A stretch of DNA of 57,875 nt from Zelonia costaricensis (GCA_030849075.1 JASAOO010003419.1:1-57875), one strand, 5' to 3'; positions 47,296 through 57,760 are shown, counted from the first letter of the stretch. A program made the numbers and translations. Notes: a model not told the origin generated them from the letters alone.

Positions 47296-48386
47296 GGAAA
47301 AGGGGGTGGGGGTGGGGTGGGGCGGCGCTCTTGGTGTCGCGTGAAGGCTGCACAAGATTGTTGTGAAGGGGGAGAGGCAAAAAGGGAGGGGGAGAGTAGA
47401 GGGAGGGATGCAGCGGAGTGCCAGAGCTGCCCGCGCCCGGTGCGTGAGAGTGTGCACAGCTCCTGAGGAAGGGATTACGTGCGAGGGCTCAAGCGAGCCG
47501 GCTCGCTACATCGTGGCGTGACTGCCGGTGGTGGGGAAAGGGAGGGAGGGGGGGGGGGACGCGTAGGGCCTTGCCTTTCATCCCTCACTTTATTCGCCGC
47601 GGCGGCACGGTGCAGGGTGCGACGCGCAAACACCCATCGCTGCAACTGGTCTGCCTCGCTCTCGTCTTGTGCGGTTCGTACGGTGTGCAGGGCAGCCGAG
47701 ATGAAAAGGAAACAAAAATGGACAACTCACAGAGCCCGCTTCACACAGAGAGAGACGACGGCTTCGTGGGACGGCCTGTCACGCCGGAGCCACTGCGGGA
47801 GCAAACCGAAGAAGAAAACAACAACGGGCACCACCACTGAGGCGGAAAAGCTGCGCGCAGGTACGTACCCCGAGCATTCATGCGCACCTGCGCCAGAAAA
47901 AAAAAGAAAACACGAGGACCGCTCACGGACGTCCTTGCGACGAAGCCGTCGTTGTGCAGAGAGGGGTGGTGACGAGAAGAGCGGTGCTCAACACTCAGCG
48001 TGTGTCCGCGGCGCCTCTACGCGAGGCAACTCAACGAGGCACGACAGCGGAGCCGGGAGAAAAGAAAAGGGGGCCGCAGGTGACGTGTGCGTCCGCTTGA
48101 TGTCTATGCTTGTATCCTTCTATGCGTGCTCCTGTCACCCACCGCAGCCTTGACCAGTTCATGGCAATGAACGGAGAGGGAGGGACCGGGAGCGAGGGAT
48201 GATGGCTGTATGCGTGCGCGTGTGCGTGTGCGGGGTGAGAGGGGTGAGGGTGGGTGGGGGGGGGTGGGGGAAGGAGGTGGCATCTATTCGCAAAACAAAG
48301 GAAAAAAGCAAAGAAAAGGGGAAAGGCGCGTGAAGAGGAGGGGATGTGCAGACGGCGCTTCATGTTCTTAGAGCCCCGTCCCGCTA
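47296..48386. other. Intergenic region, 1.1 kb
   Basis: No gene beyond the predicted splice signal. A G11 run lies at about 47550-47560; G-rich DNA lies at 48230-48275. Confidence 0.65.
47348..47405 (-). promoter_or_regulatory. Predicted trans-splice acceptor of the cyclophilin gene
   Basis: The minus strand from 47405 to 47365 is almost all pyrimidine, and the first following AG is at 47349-47348, giving a 5' UTR of about 52 bases. No AG occurs in the second pyrimidine run directly ahead of the ATG. Inference by rule. Confidence 0.4.
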
Positions 48387-49121
48387 TCACAGCACCTCGA
48401 CAGGGCGAACGCCCTCCTCGTCTTCCACCGCGCCGGTGCGCAGTCCATCCCGCAGCAGCCGCTCCACTGTTCCGTCTTCGGCCGCGAAGGCGTCCCAGCC
48501 CGGCTCGCCAAGCACCTCGCGCCAGTTGTCCCACTCGCAGTACTCCGCAGCGAGCAGGCACTGGTGCGGCTGCAGGGTGGCCATGTCGCGACTGCGCAGT
48601 CGCTGCAGCTCCGCCAGGGTGTGGGCGTACACGGGGAAGGCAGCCGAGGCGTCGTTCAGCTTCCACCCAATCAGGTGGTTGGTGTGCAGCAGCACGGGCG
48701 GCTGCGGTCGCCGGCGCGTGACCGAGGTCGGAGGTGCAGGTACCATAGCGAAGCCGCGCCGCTGTAGGTAGGCTGCGAGAAGGCGCGTCTTCGCGGACGG
48801 CGGTGGGGTGAGGAGTCCCGTCCACGGCACGTGAGCTTCAGGCCGCAGTGCCACGCCGGCGATGCCGTTCGGCCGCTTGGCCAGCAACAGCACGCGCGTG
48901 GGGTCGCTGCAGCCGCGCAGGAGCCGCGGCATCGCCGTCAGTCGCAGCGGTGCCGGCGCGCTGCCCACACTCGTGCTCGTGGCGGGAGGCGGGGAGGGCG
49001 ATGGGGCGGCGGCGACTTTAGCGACTGCTGTGCGAAAATGCGGCGCGGTGCCGTGCCGCAGGTGGTGGTGCTGGAGCTGGAGGAGGGACTGGAGGGCCCA
49101 CTGGGACTGGACAGAGGACAT
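48387..49121 (-). CDS. Conserved-looking hypothetical protein, possibly mitochondrial
   Basis: A 244-residue protein that I do not recognise, starting at the ATG at 49121 (MSSVQSQWALQSLLQLQHHH). The N-terminal 60 residues are basic, Ala/Ser/Pro-rich and nearly free of acidic residues, compatible with a mitochondrial presequence. The central part (about 65-170) is globular and rich in Leu, Arg and Trp (RVLLLAKRPNGIAGVAL, VLLHTNHLIGWKLNDASAAF). The C-terminus (about 180-244) has several Trp and acidic residues (CEWDNWREVLGEPGWDAF) and ends with an acidic tail. No Cys/His metal site or nucleotide-binding loop is visible. A mitochondrial accessory protein, for example of the ribosome or RNA-processing complexes, would fit, but this is a guess. 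The third-position GC bias supports real coding. Confidence 0.72.
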   Translation of the reverse strand: MSSVQSQWALQSLLQLQHHHLRHGTAPHFRTAVAKVAAAPSPSPPPATSTSVGSAPAPLRLTAMPRLLRGCSDPTRVLLLAKRPNGIAGVALRPEAHVPWTGLLTPPPSAKTRLLAAYLQRRGFAMVPAPPTSVTRRRPQPPVLLHTNHLIGWKLNDASAAFPVYAHTLAELQRLRSRDMATLQPHQCLLAAEYCEWDNWREVLGEPGWDAFAAEDGTVERLLRDGLRTGAVEDEEGVRPVEVL

Positions 49122-49715
49122 TCTAACAAATGGGGGGGGGAGGCAGGGCGGAGCGGGGCGAGGTTGTGATGTACTTCTATGAGGTGCTGGGTGTGCGTGG
49201 CAGTGCAACGGTTCTATGTGGGTCTATATGGGTAACAAAACCAAACGAGCGAAGAGCGAGAAAGATGTGTGATTGTATGTGCGGAGGGGAGTGTATGTTG
49301 TGTGCGCTGACGGTGCGATGCAGGAGTGCAACCCCACGAGCCTTGGCAGTGCCGCAATGCGTCGACGAAGGGAGGAGGAGGAGAGACGGGGTTAAGCGAG
49401 GCGGTTGGGCTGAGACATGCGGAGGGCGGGGGCGGGGGGGGGGGGGAATACGCAAACGCTCCAAAAGACGGAGGGCTGTGCGCGTGTATTGCGGTCGCAG
49501 CCCGTGAGGGCTGAGGTGGTCGGAGTCTGCGAAGCGGAAGCTCAACACCCTCGAGGGCATCTTCGTTTCTAGCGCGATGGAAGCAGCAGCAAGGAGTGCC
49601 GGCTTGCTTCTGCAGATTGCTTTTCTTCTTCTTGCGTTGACTGCGGCCCGTGACCGTGACAGTCGCGATACGTCTTCAACGAACTCCTTGACACACACCG
49701 ACTCCGCTGCCTCCG

Positions 49716-49754
<39 letters not shown>

Positions 49755-50025
49755 GCGCGTGCGCGCAGGCGGAACATCTGATAAACGAGAAGGAAGAGGT
49801 TGCCGAAAAGACAAGGCTGATAAACGCGCGTAGATCCACAAATACGCAAGTTAAAGGCCGGAAACGCTGAAGGTAACCACCTGCAGCAGGAGAGGAGAAA
49901 TTTGGTGAGGAGGAGGGGGGAGTGGGAGGCGCTGCGAGCAGGTCGGCGCGCAGGGGGGGGGGGGAGGGGAGGGAGGGAGGGAGAACTAGACGAGGCGAAA
50001 ACCCAAAACACGGCTGCGCGTGACA
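49122..50025. other. Intergenic region with long CA array
   Basis: No gene. The CA array is at 49718-49752; G-rich runs lie at 49426-49447 and 49952-49980. Confidence 0.65.
49718..49752. repeat. (CA)n microsatellite
   Basis: About seventeen uninterrupted CA units in the 3' flank of the ArfGAP gene. Confidence 0.92.
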
Positions 50026-51540
50026 TCACGGCCACTGCGGCGCCGCGCTCGGCGCACCAGCACTGGCCGGCTTAGAGACGGACAGCACGGTGATGCGACT
50101 GCGGTTGGGGCCTGAGCTGAAGTCGGCCGGCTGCGAGGGCGATGGCGCCCCCCACGCTGGTGCAGGCGCAGCGCCGCCCTGTGCCATCGCGTTCGCCATG
50201 TACGGCTGTGGCGCAGATACGTTGGACGGTGCGAACGGGGCGCCGCCGCCGTAGTTTGGAGCTCCGCTGGTGAAGTCGAAAGAGCTCTGCGGCGGGGGTG
50301 GCTGGGACGGGGCACCACTGCCGTAGGGCCCAGCCACTTGCGGGTTGCTGCCATGCATGCCTGGTGGCTGCGTGGCCGGTGGGACGGGCATCGGCTGACC
50401 CCACGTGAACGGCTGCTGCTGCGAATACTGGAAAGGCGCTGCCGCAGGAGCCGTGCTCATGACTGTCGGTGCAGAGGTGCCGGTAAAGTTGTAGGGCGAG
50501 GAGCTGAAGTTCTGCGCTGGCGCAGCGTACGCCTGGGCCGCTGGGCCACTGCTTGGAAAGAACGGCTGCTGCTGCTGCTGCTGGTAAGAGCCCAGCTGCT
50601 GCTGCGCTTGGTAGGGGGCGGGCATTCCAGGCTGGGCGAAGGGCGCACCCTGCATGAAGTCAAAGCCATTGCCACTTGCAGGATATGCACCGGTGGGCTG
50701 CGGTGCGGTGGGGTAGGCACTGCCGAAGCCCCCAACGCCAGCGGCAGCAGCTCCCACCGCGCTGCTCCTTGTCGGGGCCATAGCGGGGGCGGGCGCCACA
50801 GCGAAGAGGTCGTCCACGAGACTCGCCACAGGCACCGGTGCTGGCGGCGCGTGCGACGGGGTGGCGTTCGATGTCGTCGCCGTCGGCGCGGGTGCGGGTG
50901 GGGCCTGCACAGCGGCGGGCATCGGCGGCGACACGACGGGGGCAGCGAAGAGACTGTCGAAGATGTCGTCCTGCGGCGGGCGCGCGGGCGGCGGAGGGGC
51001 GGGGGTGGCGGAGGCTGGAGCCGCCACGTGCCGCGACGGCACGGCAGCCGGGGCTTCGGGGGCGGGAGCAAGCTTTGCGGCCGGCGTGGTAGTGGCGGGT
51101 GGTGGCACGAGCGCCGGCTGCTCCTCTGCGGCGGTCGGGTTTTCCCAGACGCGCTGCAGGGCCGCGTACTCCTGCGCGTTCCAGCACCGCCGCTCTTCGA
51201 AGATGCTCCGCACGTGGTCCTTCAGCGCGATCATGTCGCCCGAGGGGGGAAGGTGGCCACGGAATGTGCTGAGCCACACCTTGCGGGCCCGGTCGTTGCC
51301 CGCGACAGAGAAGCGCGCGATCTCGTCCTCTGTGAACTCGCTCATCGTGATGCCCTTCACCTTGTGCTGAAAGGAGCGGTGGACGGCGCTGCAGGTGGAG
51401 CAGACGAGGATGCAGAAGTCGGAAACAATGTACAAGGGGCCGCGCATACCGCAGTCAAAGCAGCTCTTATTGCCCCCCTCCTGGCTCAGCTTCCGCAGCG
51501 ACTCCTTGTGCCGCTCCGCCTTGCGCTGACGGATGTTCAT
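50026..51540 (-). CDS. ArfGAP-domain protein, AGFG/SMAP-like
   Basis: A 504-residue protein starting at the ATG at 51540 (MNIRQRKAERHKESLRKLSQ). The ArfGAP zinc finger is at residues 15-125: C27-x2-C30-x16-C47-x2-C50, with the arginine finger R55 in CSTCSAVHRSFQHKVKGI. It would stimulate GTP hydrolysis by an Arf GTPase in coat-vesicle traffic. Everything after about residue 130 is low-complexity and disordered, rich in Pro, Ala, Gln, Gly and Tyr. It includes repeated DDIFDSLFAAP/DDLFAVAP-type acidic-phenylalanine motifs that could bind clathrin-adaptor appendages. The long Pro/Gln tail is reminiscent of AGFG (Hrb) proteins, which link Arf to AP complexes, but lacks clear FG repeats. The AP-2 mu chain in this window is a possible functional partner. 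Confidence 0.93.
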   Translation of the reverse strand: MNIRQRKAERHKESLRKLSQEGGNKSCFDCGMRGPLYIVSDFCILVCSTCSAVHRSFQHKVKGITMSEFTEDEIARFSVAGNDRARKVWLSTFRGHLPPSGDMIALKDHVRSIFEERRCWNAQEYAALQRVWENPTAAEEQPALVPPPATTTPAAKLAPAPEAPAAVPSRHVAAPASATPAPPPPARPPQDDIFDSLFAAPVVSPPMPAAVQAPPAPAPTATTSNATPSHAPPAPVPVASLVDDLFAVAPAPAMAPTRSSAVGAAAAGVGGFGSAYPTAPQPTGAYPASGNGFDFMQGAPFAQPGMPAPYQAQQQLGSYQQQQQQPFFPSSGPAAQAYAAPAQNFSSSPYNFTGTSAPTVMSTAPAAAPFQYSQQQPFTWGQPMPVPPATQPPGMHGSNPQVAGPYGSGAPSQPPPPQSSFDFTSGAPNYGGGAPFAPSNVSAPQPYMANAMAQGGAAPAPAWGAPSPSQPADFSSGPNRSRITVLSVSKPASAGAPSAAPQWP

Positions 51541-52157
51541 CGTTGGCGTCCCGCTCCACGCGGCTGGGATGTCGAAGGAGGGGGAGGGGGGAGAACCCGC
51601 TGAGGGTCTGCGGTTGTGGGTGCCCTTGTGAAGTGCCTCCTGTTAGAGAGAGATGGAAAGGGGAGAAGGAGAGGGTTGGTGCGTGTGTATGTGTGTGTAT
51701 GTGCGTGGGTATGTGTGTGTGTGTGCACGAGTAGCGGAGGAAGCGCGTGGGCGCGCTGATCACCGGAGAGAGGGCGGGGTGAGGGGAGCGGCAAGGAGGG
51801 ACAAGGGAGAAAAGGAATGCGAAAAAATTTGCGGAAGCTGTGTTGATGCTCAGATTCGCGAATATGCTGTGCCGGAGGGGAATTGAGCTCGAGAAAGTCA
51901 TGAGTTGCTTTCATGTTCGCATTGGCGAAGGAGAAGGAGGGAGGCTTTGGAGGTTGGTTCGCACCGCCGACTTCCGTGCACTGTGGCTCACGCTCGAACA
52001 GCCACACAACAAGTGCTCGGTGCTTGTGTTTTTTGTTCTCCTTTATCCAGCCTCTCTGACGCACCGATCATCAGCACGCCGGCACAGCGGCGGAGCGGTT
52101 GCGAGAGAGCGACGACTAGGCAGCGGGTGGGGAGAGCAAGGACGCTCGACGCCGCCG
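51541..52157. other. Intergenic region
   Basis: No gene. GT-rich repeats at about 51685-51726, and a purine tract (pyrimidine on the transcribed strand) at 51573-51595 next to the ArfGAP start. Confidence 0.65.
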
Positions 52158-53129
52158 CTAGGCTGCCGAGGTTGGGGGTGTCGGCAGGCCAAAGACAACA
52201 TCGCTGGTGACCTCCTCGCCCGGCGCGAGCACGCGCCAGTGCGGGCTGGCGCTCTTCTTCACCCACTGAAAGTCGTCCACTTTGGCGTAGTTCTGCTCCG
52301 TCCGCGCCGTGTCGGCGATCTCGCCAACGACACGGACCCACTCCGCGTGCGTCGCGTACGCCATTCCGTCCGCCGTCGTGGACTGCAGCAGGCCGCTCCA
52401 GCACCGGTAGGGCCCAAAGCGCACCGTGTCACACGTCTCGATGATGGGCGTGGAGGCACACCAGACGTACAGGTCGAGTCCGGCGCAGTCCTTCAGCCGT
52501 AGCTGGTGGCACGCCACGTACACGCGACAGTTGACGCACTTCGAGAGGAAGACAGAGCCCGCCACGGGTTGGCAGTACACGGTGCAGTCGACGCAGTCGT
52601 TGATGAAGGCGCTCTTGGCGTGGCGTATGAACAGGTCCGCGCCGCGCGCCGGCCCGTAGATGGTGCCGAAGCCCGCTGTGGCACTGCTGCCGCCCGGTGG
52701 CGGTGACGCGCCAGCAGCGGGAGGCGCAGGGGTGGCCGCGGTTGTCTTGTGGCCGGTCGTCGTCGCCTCCGCTGTCGACTTGGCCTTCAGCTTGGATGAG
52801 AACGCGAACTTCTTCGGCGCCGCGCTGGCCGTGCGCTTTTCGTCGATGAGCTGCTGTAGCCGGGCGAGAATTGCGTTCGCCCTCGCCATCTCGTGTGCCG
52901 TGAGGGAGATGCTGTTGGTGGTGTCCTGCACGAGTGTGCGCAGGGTGTCGACGTGCTGCTGCGCTGCGTCCACCTCGCCCCGCTCCAGCCGCTGCGTCAC
53001 CTCCGCTTCAAGCTGTTCGGCCTCGGCTTCGTACTGCTGCCGCTGTGCCGTGATGGCGACCGTCTCCTTGGCGCGCTGCTGCCGCTGCTCCTCCCGCTCC
53101 TGGCGCAGCTTCAAGAACTTCTCCTCCAT
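52158..53129 (-). CDS. TBCC: Tubulin-binding cofactor C (TBCC)
   Basis: A 323-residue tubulin-folding cofactor starting at the ATG at 53129 (MEEKFLKLRQEREEQRQQRA). Residues 1-100 form a charged helical, spectrin-like N-terminal domain. A disordered Ala/Pro/Thr linker spans about 105-155. The C-CAP/TBCC beta-helix spans about 155-290: INDCVDCTVYCQPVAGSVFL, then VACHQLRLKDC with the GAP arginine R211, and WCASTPIIETCDTVRFGPY. TBCC, with TBCD and TBCE, triggers GTP hydrolysis by beta-tubulin and releases native heterodimers, which are in high demand for the subpellicular corset and flagellum. All core motifs are present. RP2-type proteins share the domain but not this N-terminus. Confidence 0.93.
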   Translation of the reverse strand: MEEKFLKLRQEREEQRQQRAKETVAITAQRQQYEAEAEQLEAEVTQRLERGEVDAAQQHVDTLRTLVQDTTNSISLTAHEMARANAILARLQQLIDEKRTASAAPKKFAFSSKLKAKSTAEATTTGHKTTAATPAPPAAGASPPPGGSSATAGFGTIYGPARGADLFIRHAKSAFINDCVDCTVYCQPVAGSVFLSKCVNCRVYVACHQLRLKDCAGLDLYVWCASTPIIETCDTVRFGPYRCWSGLLQSTTADGMAYATHAEWVRVVGEIADTARTEQNYAKVDDFQWVKKSASPHWRVLAPGEEVTSDVVFGLPTPPTSAA

Positions 53130-54013
53130 GCCGTGGGAGAGGGAGCGAACAAAGAGGGGTGAAGAGGGTGGGGTTGGGGGGGGGAGGGAGGAAGGGGGCT
53201 GGATGAGCGACCACGGCCGTTTGCAGCGTCCGCTTCGGGAACGAGAGGTGCAGTGAGTGTGAGAGCTTCCGCGCGGATGCACTCGTGGCCGGTCAACAAC
53301 TGGGCAGAGAGGAGAAAGGGGGAGGGGGAGGGAGTCGTCACAGTCACGAACGCGTTCCGTGGCGGAGCGAGATGGGGAGAGAGGGAGAGACGAAGGAGGG
53401 AAGGTGCGGGAGGGCGCAGACAAGCACAAATGACGGCTCAGACTCACGCTGCACAGGTCCCGTATATGCCGGTCGTGTGTGCGAAGATAAGTGCCAGCTG
53501 CACGAGACGGCGAGTGTCCATGGGAAGCGGGGCGGCGCATCACGGGAAACGCGGAGACGAGTTGCCCATTCGCTGCGCTCCTTCCAGACGGGAACTCCGC
53601 ACCGCTGCACCGCCGTCGTCAACGTCGCGTATTTGATTTTGGCTTTGCAGGGAGGAGGGGGGTGGGGTAGGGTGATGAGGAGGAAGAGGAGGAGAGAGGG
53701 GTGGGGGCGGGGGGAGCGGGGGGGGGGGCGAGCACGGCCACTACACCGCTGAGGAAGGAGGGGGCGGCGCCAGGGAGCGGGAGCTTGATTCGGCGGATTA
53801 ACACAGGGTGGCATGGCTGAGCTTCGAAGGAGCGCAAGCGGGTCTCTGCTGCGTGGAGCATCAAGTGCGCCATGTGGCTGCGACGGGGAACAAGCACCAC
53901 CACTTCTGGACGGGAGCGTCAACGAAGGCCAAAAACAAAAAAAAAAAACTCGGAGCTGAAGCAGGGGGTGGGTGGATGGAGTGAAGAGGAGGAGGAGGGG
54001 GCCTGCAACGCTC
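53130..54013. other. Intergenic region, G-rich
   Basis: No gene. The plus-strand purine/G tract at 53150-53200 (next to the TBCC start) is pyrimidine on the transcribed strand. Further G-rich DNA lies at 53310-53420 and 53650-53730, and an A10 run at about 53939-53948. Confidence 0.65.
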
Positions 54014-55048
54014 CTACTTGGTGGGTTTCAAGTACTTATCGAAGATGGCGCGCAGCTTCTCCTCCTCCAGTCGCTTACCGAGCACCAGCGCACGGCTGCA
54101 GCCAAACGGAACGCTTTGCCCTGCCATCGGCGTCACGTCGAAGAGCTCGCCGATGCTCTGCAGCTGCAAGAGGCTGTACTGCCCACCCTCACATCGCCAG
54201 ATGGCTGCCTTGCACCGCACCACCTCGAAGCCGTACTCCTCGCCGCGGTAGAGGAGGTCGGCGCAGATGGCGTCCACGTCCCGCTGCGAGGCGACGGCGA
54301 GGGCACGGTCGGGGTCGAAGAACTCGAGCGACACAGCCGTAATCGAGGAGTGGTGATGGTCGTGCAGGTGCGCCAGCTCCGGCGCCTCGCGGGTGGTGTT
54401 GATAAGGAGAATCTCCCGCAGGTTCGGCACGCGCGAGTGGTCGCTGTGGATGACGGTGGCGATGGGGTTGATGTCGTGCACAGCGGCCATGGCATCGGCC
54501 TGCTGCGAGGGCGTGGCGATGTCGCACTTGTTGAGGACCACCTTGTCGGCCATCAGAATCTGCCGCACCGCCTCCTGCTGGACGTCGTCGTCCTTCAGGT
54601 ACCTGCAGATGTTCACCGAGTCCACGAGGGTGACGATACCGGAGAGGTAGAGGGACCCGCAGAGGGCGGCGTCTTGCCAGAACATCGCCGCAATCGGCCC
54701 CGGGTCCGCCAAGCCGGAGGTCTCAACGAGGATGAGATCAAACGTGCCCTTGCGCTGCATGAGCGACTCGAGTGCTGTGACGGTCTGCGTCTGGGCCGTG
54801 CAGCACATGCAACCGTTGTTGAGCTCCAGCCACTCGTCATCCGGCTTCTCAGAGCTCTTCAGCGTCAGCCCCTTCTCAATTGTCTTGCCAAACTCGAACT
54901 CGTTCACGATTACGGCGATACGCATGCTGTGGTTCGCCGATAAAATGTAATGTAGCAGCGTTGTCTTGCCGCTGCCGAGAAACCCGGTCAGAACGGTCAC
55001 CGGCACGCGGGCCGTGATCAGCTCCGGGCACTCGTCATCGCTGCTCAT
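54014..55048 (-). CDS. ZNG1: ZNG1/CobW-type zinc metallochaperone GTPase
   Basis: A 344-residue G3E GTPase of the COG0523 family, starting at the ATG at 55048 ([20 protein letters not shown]). Walker A is GFLGSGKTT (22-30). The metal-binding CxCC motif is NNGCMCC (C80, C82, C83). Walker B is [12 protein letters not shown], and NKCD (173-176) is the base-specificity loop. A His cluster, HLHDHHH (227-233), is followed by the CobW C-terminal domain. Residues 7-10 are CPEL, the motif by which eukaryotic ZNG1 docks on the zinc finger of methionine aminopeptidase 1 to deliver Zn2+. That makes ZNG1 the most specific call within the family. Length is standard. Confidence 0.93.
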   Translation of the reverse strand: MSSDDECPELITARVPVTVLTGFLGSGKTTLLHYILSANHSMRIAVIVNEFEFGKTIEKGLTLKSSEKPDDEWLELNNGCMCCTAQTQTVTALESLMQRKGTFDLILVETSGLADPGPIAAMFWQDAALCGSLYLSGIVTLVDSVNICRYLKDDDVQQEAVRQILMADKVVLNKCDIATPSQQADAMAAVHDINPIATVIHSDHSRVPNLREILLINTTREAPELAHLHDHHHSSITAVSLEFFDPDRALAVASQRDVDAICADLLYRGEEYGFEVVRCKAAIWRCEGGQYSLLQLQSIGELFDVTPMAGQSVPFGCSRALVLGKRLEEEKLRAIFDKYLKPTK

Positions 55049-57307
55049 GTTGCCGCAACGATGCCAGACCTAAAGGTTGACGGATGAGAAAGAAGAGCAA
55101 CCAGAAGGCACGGAGAGGAGAAAGCGAGAGAGAGAGAGCAACGGCTGTGAGCGTGCGTTTGTGAAAGCGACACAACGTGGACAACGTGTGCGAAGGCACG
55201 TCCAGAGTGCGGCACTGGTGTGCGTTTGTGTGTGGTGAAAGTCAATGATGCCGAGAAAGGAGGGGCGGGGGGCAGGCGGGGTAAGTCAGCGCATGACGCC
55301 TTAACATGTGCAAGCGCACAGCGCGACGATCAGGGCTGCATGGGCGAGGTGTGCGAGCTAGCAGCTGGGAGGGGGGAGGGGAGGGAGGAGGAGGGACGAT
55401 CGCACACCAGGGCTCCACCTGGCTGGCTTCGTTGAGCGCCACGAACGCGAAGGCCGACCGGTGAAGGTGGCTTTTACGTTCCGAAACGTGAGGCAGTCGA
55501 CAGGGGGAGCAGTCCTGCAGAGTCCTCGTGCGGGTACATCGCAAATCACCGTTCTCTGTCTCGGCGCCGACGCCGGAAAACGAAAATAGGGATAGAACGG
55601 CAGAGTATTCGCGGGTGTGTCCTTTTGAAGCAACGCAGCGTGAGGAAGGAGCCGCGCAGAGATGAGGAGGAGAGTGGGGGAGGGGGTGGAGGACGAAAGA
55701 CCACGGAGAGCGGGGAACGCTTGGCTTTATATACAGAGTAGAGGAGGAGGAGATGGCGCAACCATACCCACGCGTAGGGGAGCCCCTCTCATACACAACC
55801 ACAACAACAGAGACAGCACGTGGAGACAAACTTGAAAAAAAAAGGGCCGAGAAAAGAACGAAGGCGAGCGAGAGCGAAGGGGGGAGGTCGGGGGGGGGGG
55901 GGAGGGGGCGAGGCGGGCACAAAGACCGTAGGCAACGGCGAGGGCTGACGAGTCCCACTCGAAGGCACGAGGGGAGAGAAGGGCGCGTGCGCGAAGAAGG
56001 GAGACGCGAACAAACCAAACAAACAAAAAAAAAGGAGATACAAGCACCCAAAAGAAAGTGGGGGAAAACAAAGTTGTCACCTAAAAAAGCAAAGACACAC
56101 CCACAATCTAAATTTACAGAGGGGAGGAGAGGCGGTGCTCTCATCAGATTCGTCGAAGAGGTGAAGCGAAAAAAAAAAGAAACGAGAACAATCATTACTG
56201 TCTTGAAACGTGCAGCAGGCGACGCACACTCGAACAGTGCCCGCTGACTGCTGGCGTCAACACTTCACACACGGAGAAGTATGAAACAAGGAGGGGGGGG
56301 TGAGTGAGGGGCTCAAACTCAAGACGCAGTGACTCACGCACACGCACACACACACACTGAGAAAGAGAGCGTTCGCCACACGCACAGCTGGCCAGCGTTC
56401 CTAGGAAGCGACGGCAAAGGTGCGGGATAGCCAGAGAATGAACGCGAGAAGCATGAGGAGGGGGTGCGGGAAACCAGCGAAGGGCTGGTGCAGCAATACG
56501 CCGTGACAGAGAACAGTTCCAGTAGAAGGAAAAATAAACTAAATTCGAGGGGCTGAAGCAGATGGAAGCCGCAAGCCCGGCGTGAGTGGCGGCGAAGACG
56601 ACCAGAAGTCGCGGTGAGCGCGGGGTGGGGAGGCCTGCAGAAAGAAGGAGATAGGGGTGTATATGTGGAGCAAGGCGCCCTGACTCCGCTCTCAACAACC
56701 TCTTGTGGCTTCGCCGCGACAGCCCCCCCACATCGGCAGATGTGAAAACACAGACCCATAAAAACAAGATCAAGAGAAAAAAAGCTGCCAATAAACAAAA
56801 AAACAACACTGAACAGACAAACAACAACCATACACTGTTCAAGTTTCAGCATGAAAGCAGAGTCAAGTGGTCAAGAAAACGAGCCCCCACAACAGTTGGG
56901 CCGCACGACGAGACGCGTTCGCGCACGTGCACAAACTGCGAGATGCCCCATCGCCGTGAAAACGCACGTCGACGGTCTCCTTTGCGTGTGCGAGCATAAA
57001 CGCGCACCCGCGCGGAGCCACACATCAGCACACCCGAATCCCTGACCACCACAATAGGGAAGAGAGAACAAGAAAACACACAAGAGAGAAATGAGCTCGT
57101 CTCGAGTTCCGCGTACACACATCGAGGCAGGCCGACCCGAGAGGACGCGGATGGTAGAGGACAGGGGGGGGGGGAGCAGAAGACGCTGGGAGAGCAGGAC
57201 CACACACCCGCACACACACACACACAAGCAGGCGCGATTCAGTCAGCCCTACACGCAGGGGGCGGCGGGTGCTGGACGAGGAGAACGGCAACTTCACCGC
57301 AGCTGCT
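55049..57307. other. Gene-free 2.26 kb region
   Basis: I see no credible gene on either strand. Minus frames over 55242-56195 and 56195-56842 are open but Cys/Ser/Phe/Leu-rich translations of pyrimidine-rich sequence without domains. Plus-strand purine tracts at 55365-55400, 55650-55695 and 55870-55915 and A-rich runs at 56020-56040, 56165-56185 and 56775-56810 stand out. It includes the long 5' flank of ZNG1 and the 3' flank of the DUF1935 gene. Confidence 0.65.
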
Positions 57308-57760
57308 TTACGCCTCTCCGCTCGGGTCCTCGGGGAGCGTAGCACTGTAGCGCATGCTGTAGCCGTTCACGCGGCCTGTCATCAGCACCTCGGTCGCCAG
57401 CGGCGGCACCACGAGCTCGCCCTCGTAGCGGCCCGTGCCCTCCGCCTGCGTCACGCAACTGGCCACACCGGGGCCCCACTCCACCTTGCTATTTCGTCCG
57501 ACAGAGAAGTGCACGTGCATGACGAACTCTTTGGTGTCGTTGTAGAAGGCCCAGCGCTGCGCGTCCGTGTCGACTACACGGAACAGCAACCCGTTGCCCT
57601 CCTCAAAGCACGGGTTTACTTCACCGCCGCTCACCGTCGGTGCGCCGTTGAGGTACGTCACCGCCGGCTGCAGTGACTCATGTTCGGGGGTGACGGCGAG
57701 GGTGTGGGCAACGTCCTCGCTCAGCGTCAGCAGCTCCCCGTTGTCGAGCACCAGCACCAT
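57308..57760 (-). CDS. Small DUF1935 / calpain-related protein (SKCRP-like)
   Basis: A 150-residue protein made of one DUF1935-type domain, found in kinetoplastid calpain-like proteins and their small relatives. The start is the ATG at 57760 (MVLVLDNGELLTLSEDVAHT); the frame runs further upstream only to a TTG. The family pattern is visible: GNGLLFRVVDTDAQRWAFYN, then DTKEFVMHVHFSVGRNSKVE, then an MTGRVNGYSMRYSATL end. There is no catalytic Cys/His/Asn protease core and no N-terminal MG myristoylation signal, unlike membrane-attached SKCRPs. It may be a cytoskeletal or scaffold component. An in-frame upstream exon-like extension cannot exist, as trypanosomatid genes lack introns, but the window edge is close and a sequence error upstream could hide a longer protein. 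Confidence 0.85.
   Translation of the reverse strand: MVLVLDNGELLTLSEDVAHTLAVTPEHESLQPAVTYLNGAPTVSGGEVNPCFEEGNGLLFRVVDTDAQRWAFYNDTKEFVMHVHFSVGRNSKVEWGPGVASCVTQAEGTGRYEGELVVPPLATEVLMTGRVNGYSMRYSATLPEDPSGEA

Noticed and set aside
50338..51603. Plus-strand ORF of 421 codons
   Set aside because: Antisense to the ArfGAP gene; Arg/Gly-rich shadow.
55242..56195. Minus-strand ORF of 317 codons with Phe/Leu/Ser-rich, membrane-like stretches
   Set aside because: It is the translation of pyrimidine-rich DNA; hydrophobic runs come from TTC/CTC repeats, with no conserved motif.
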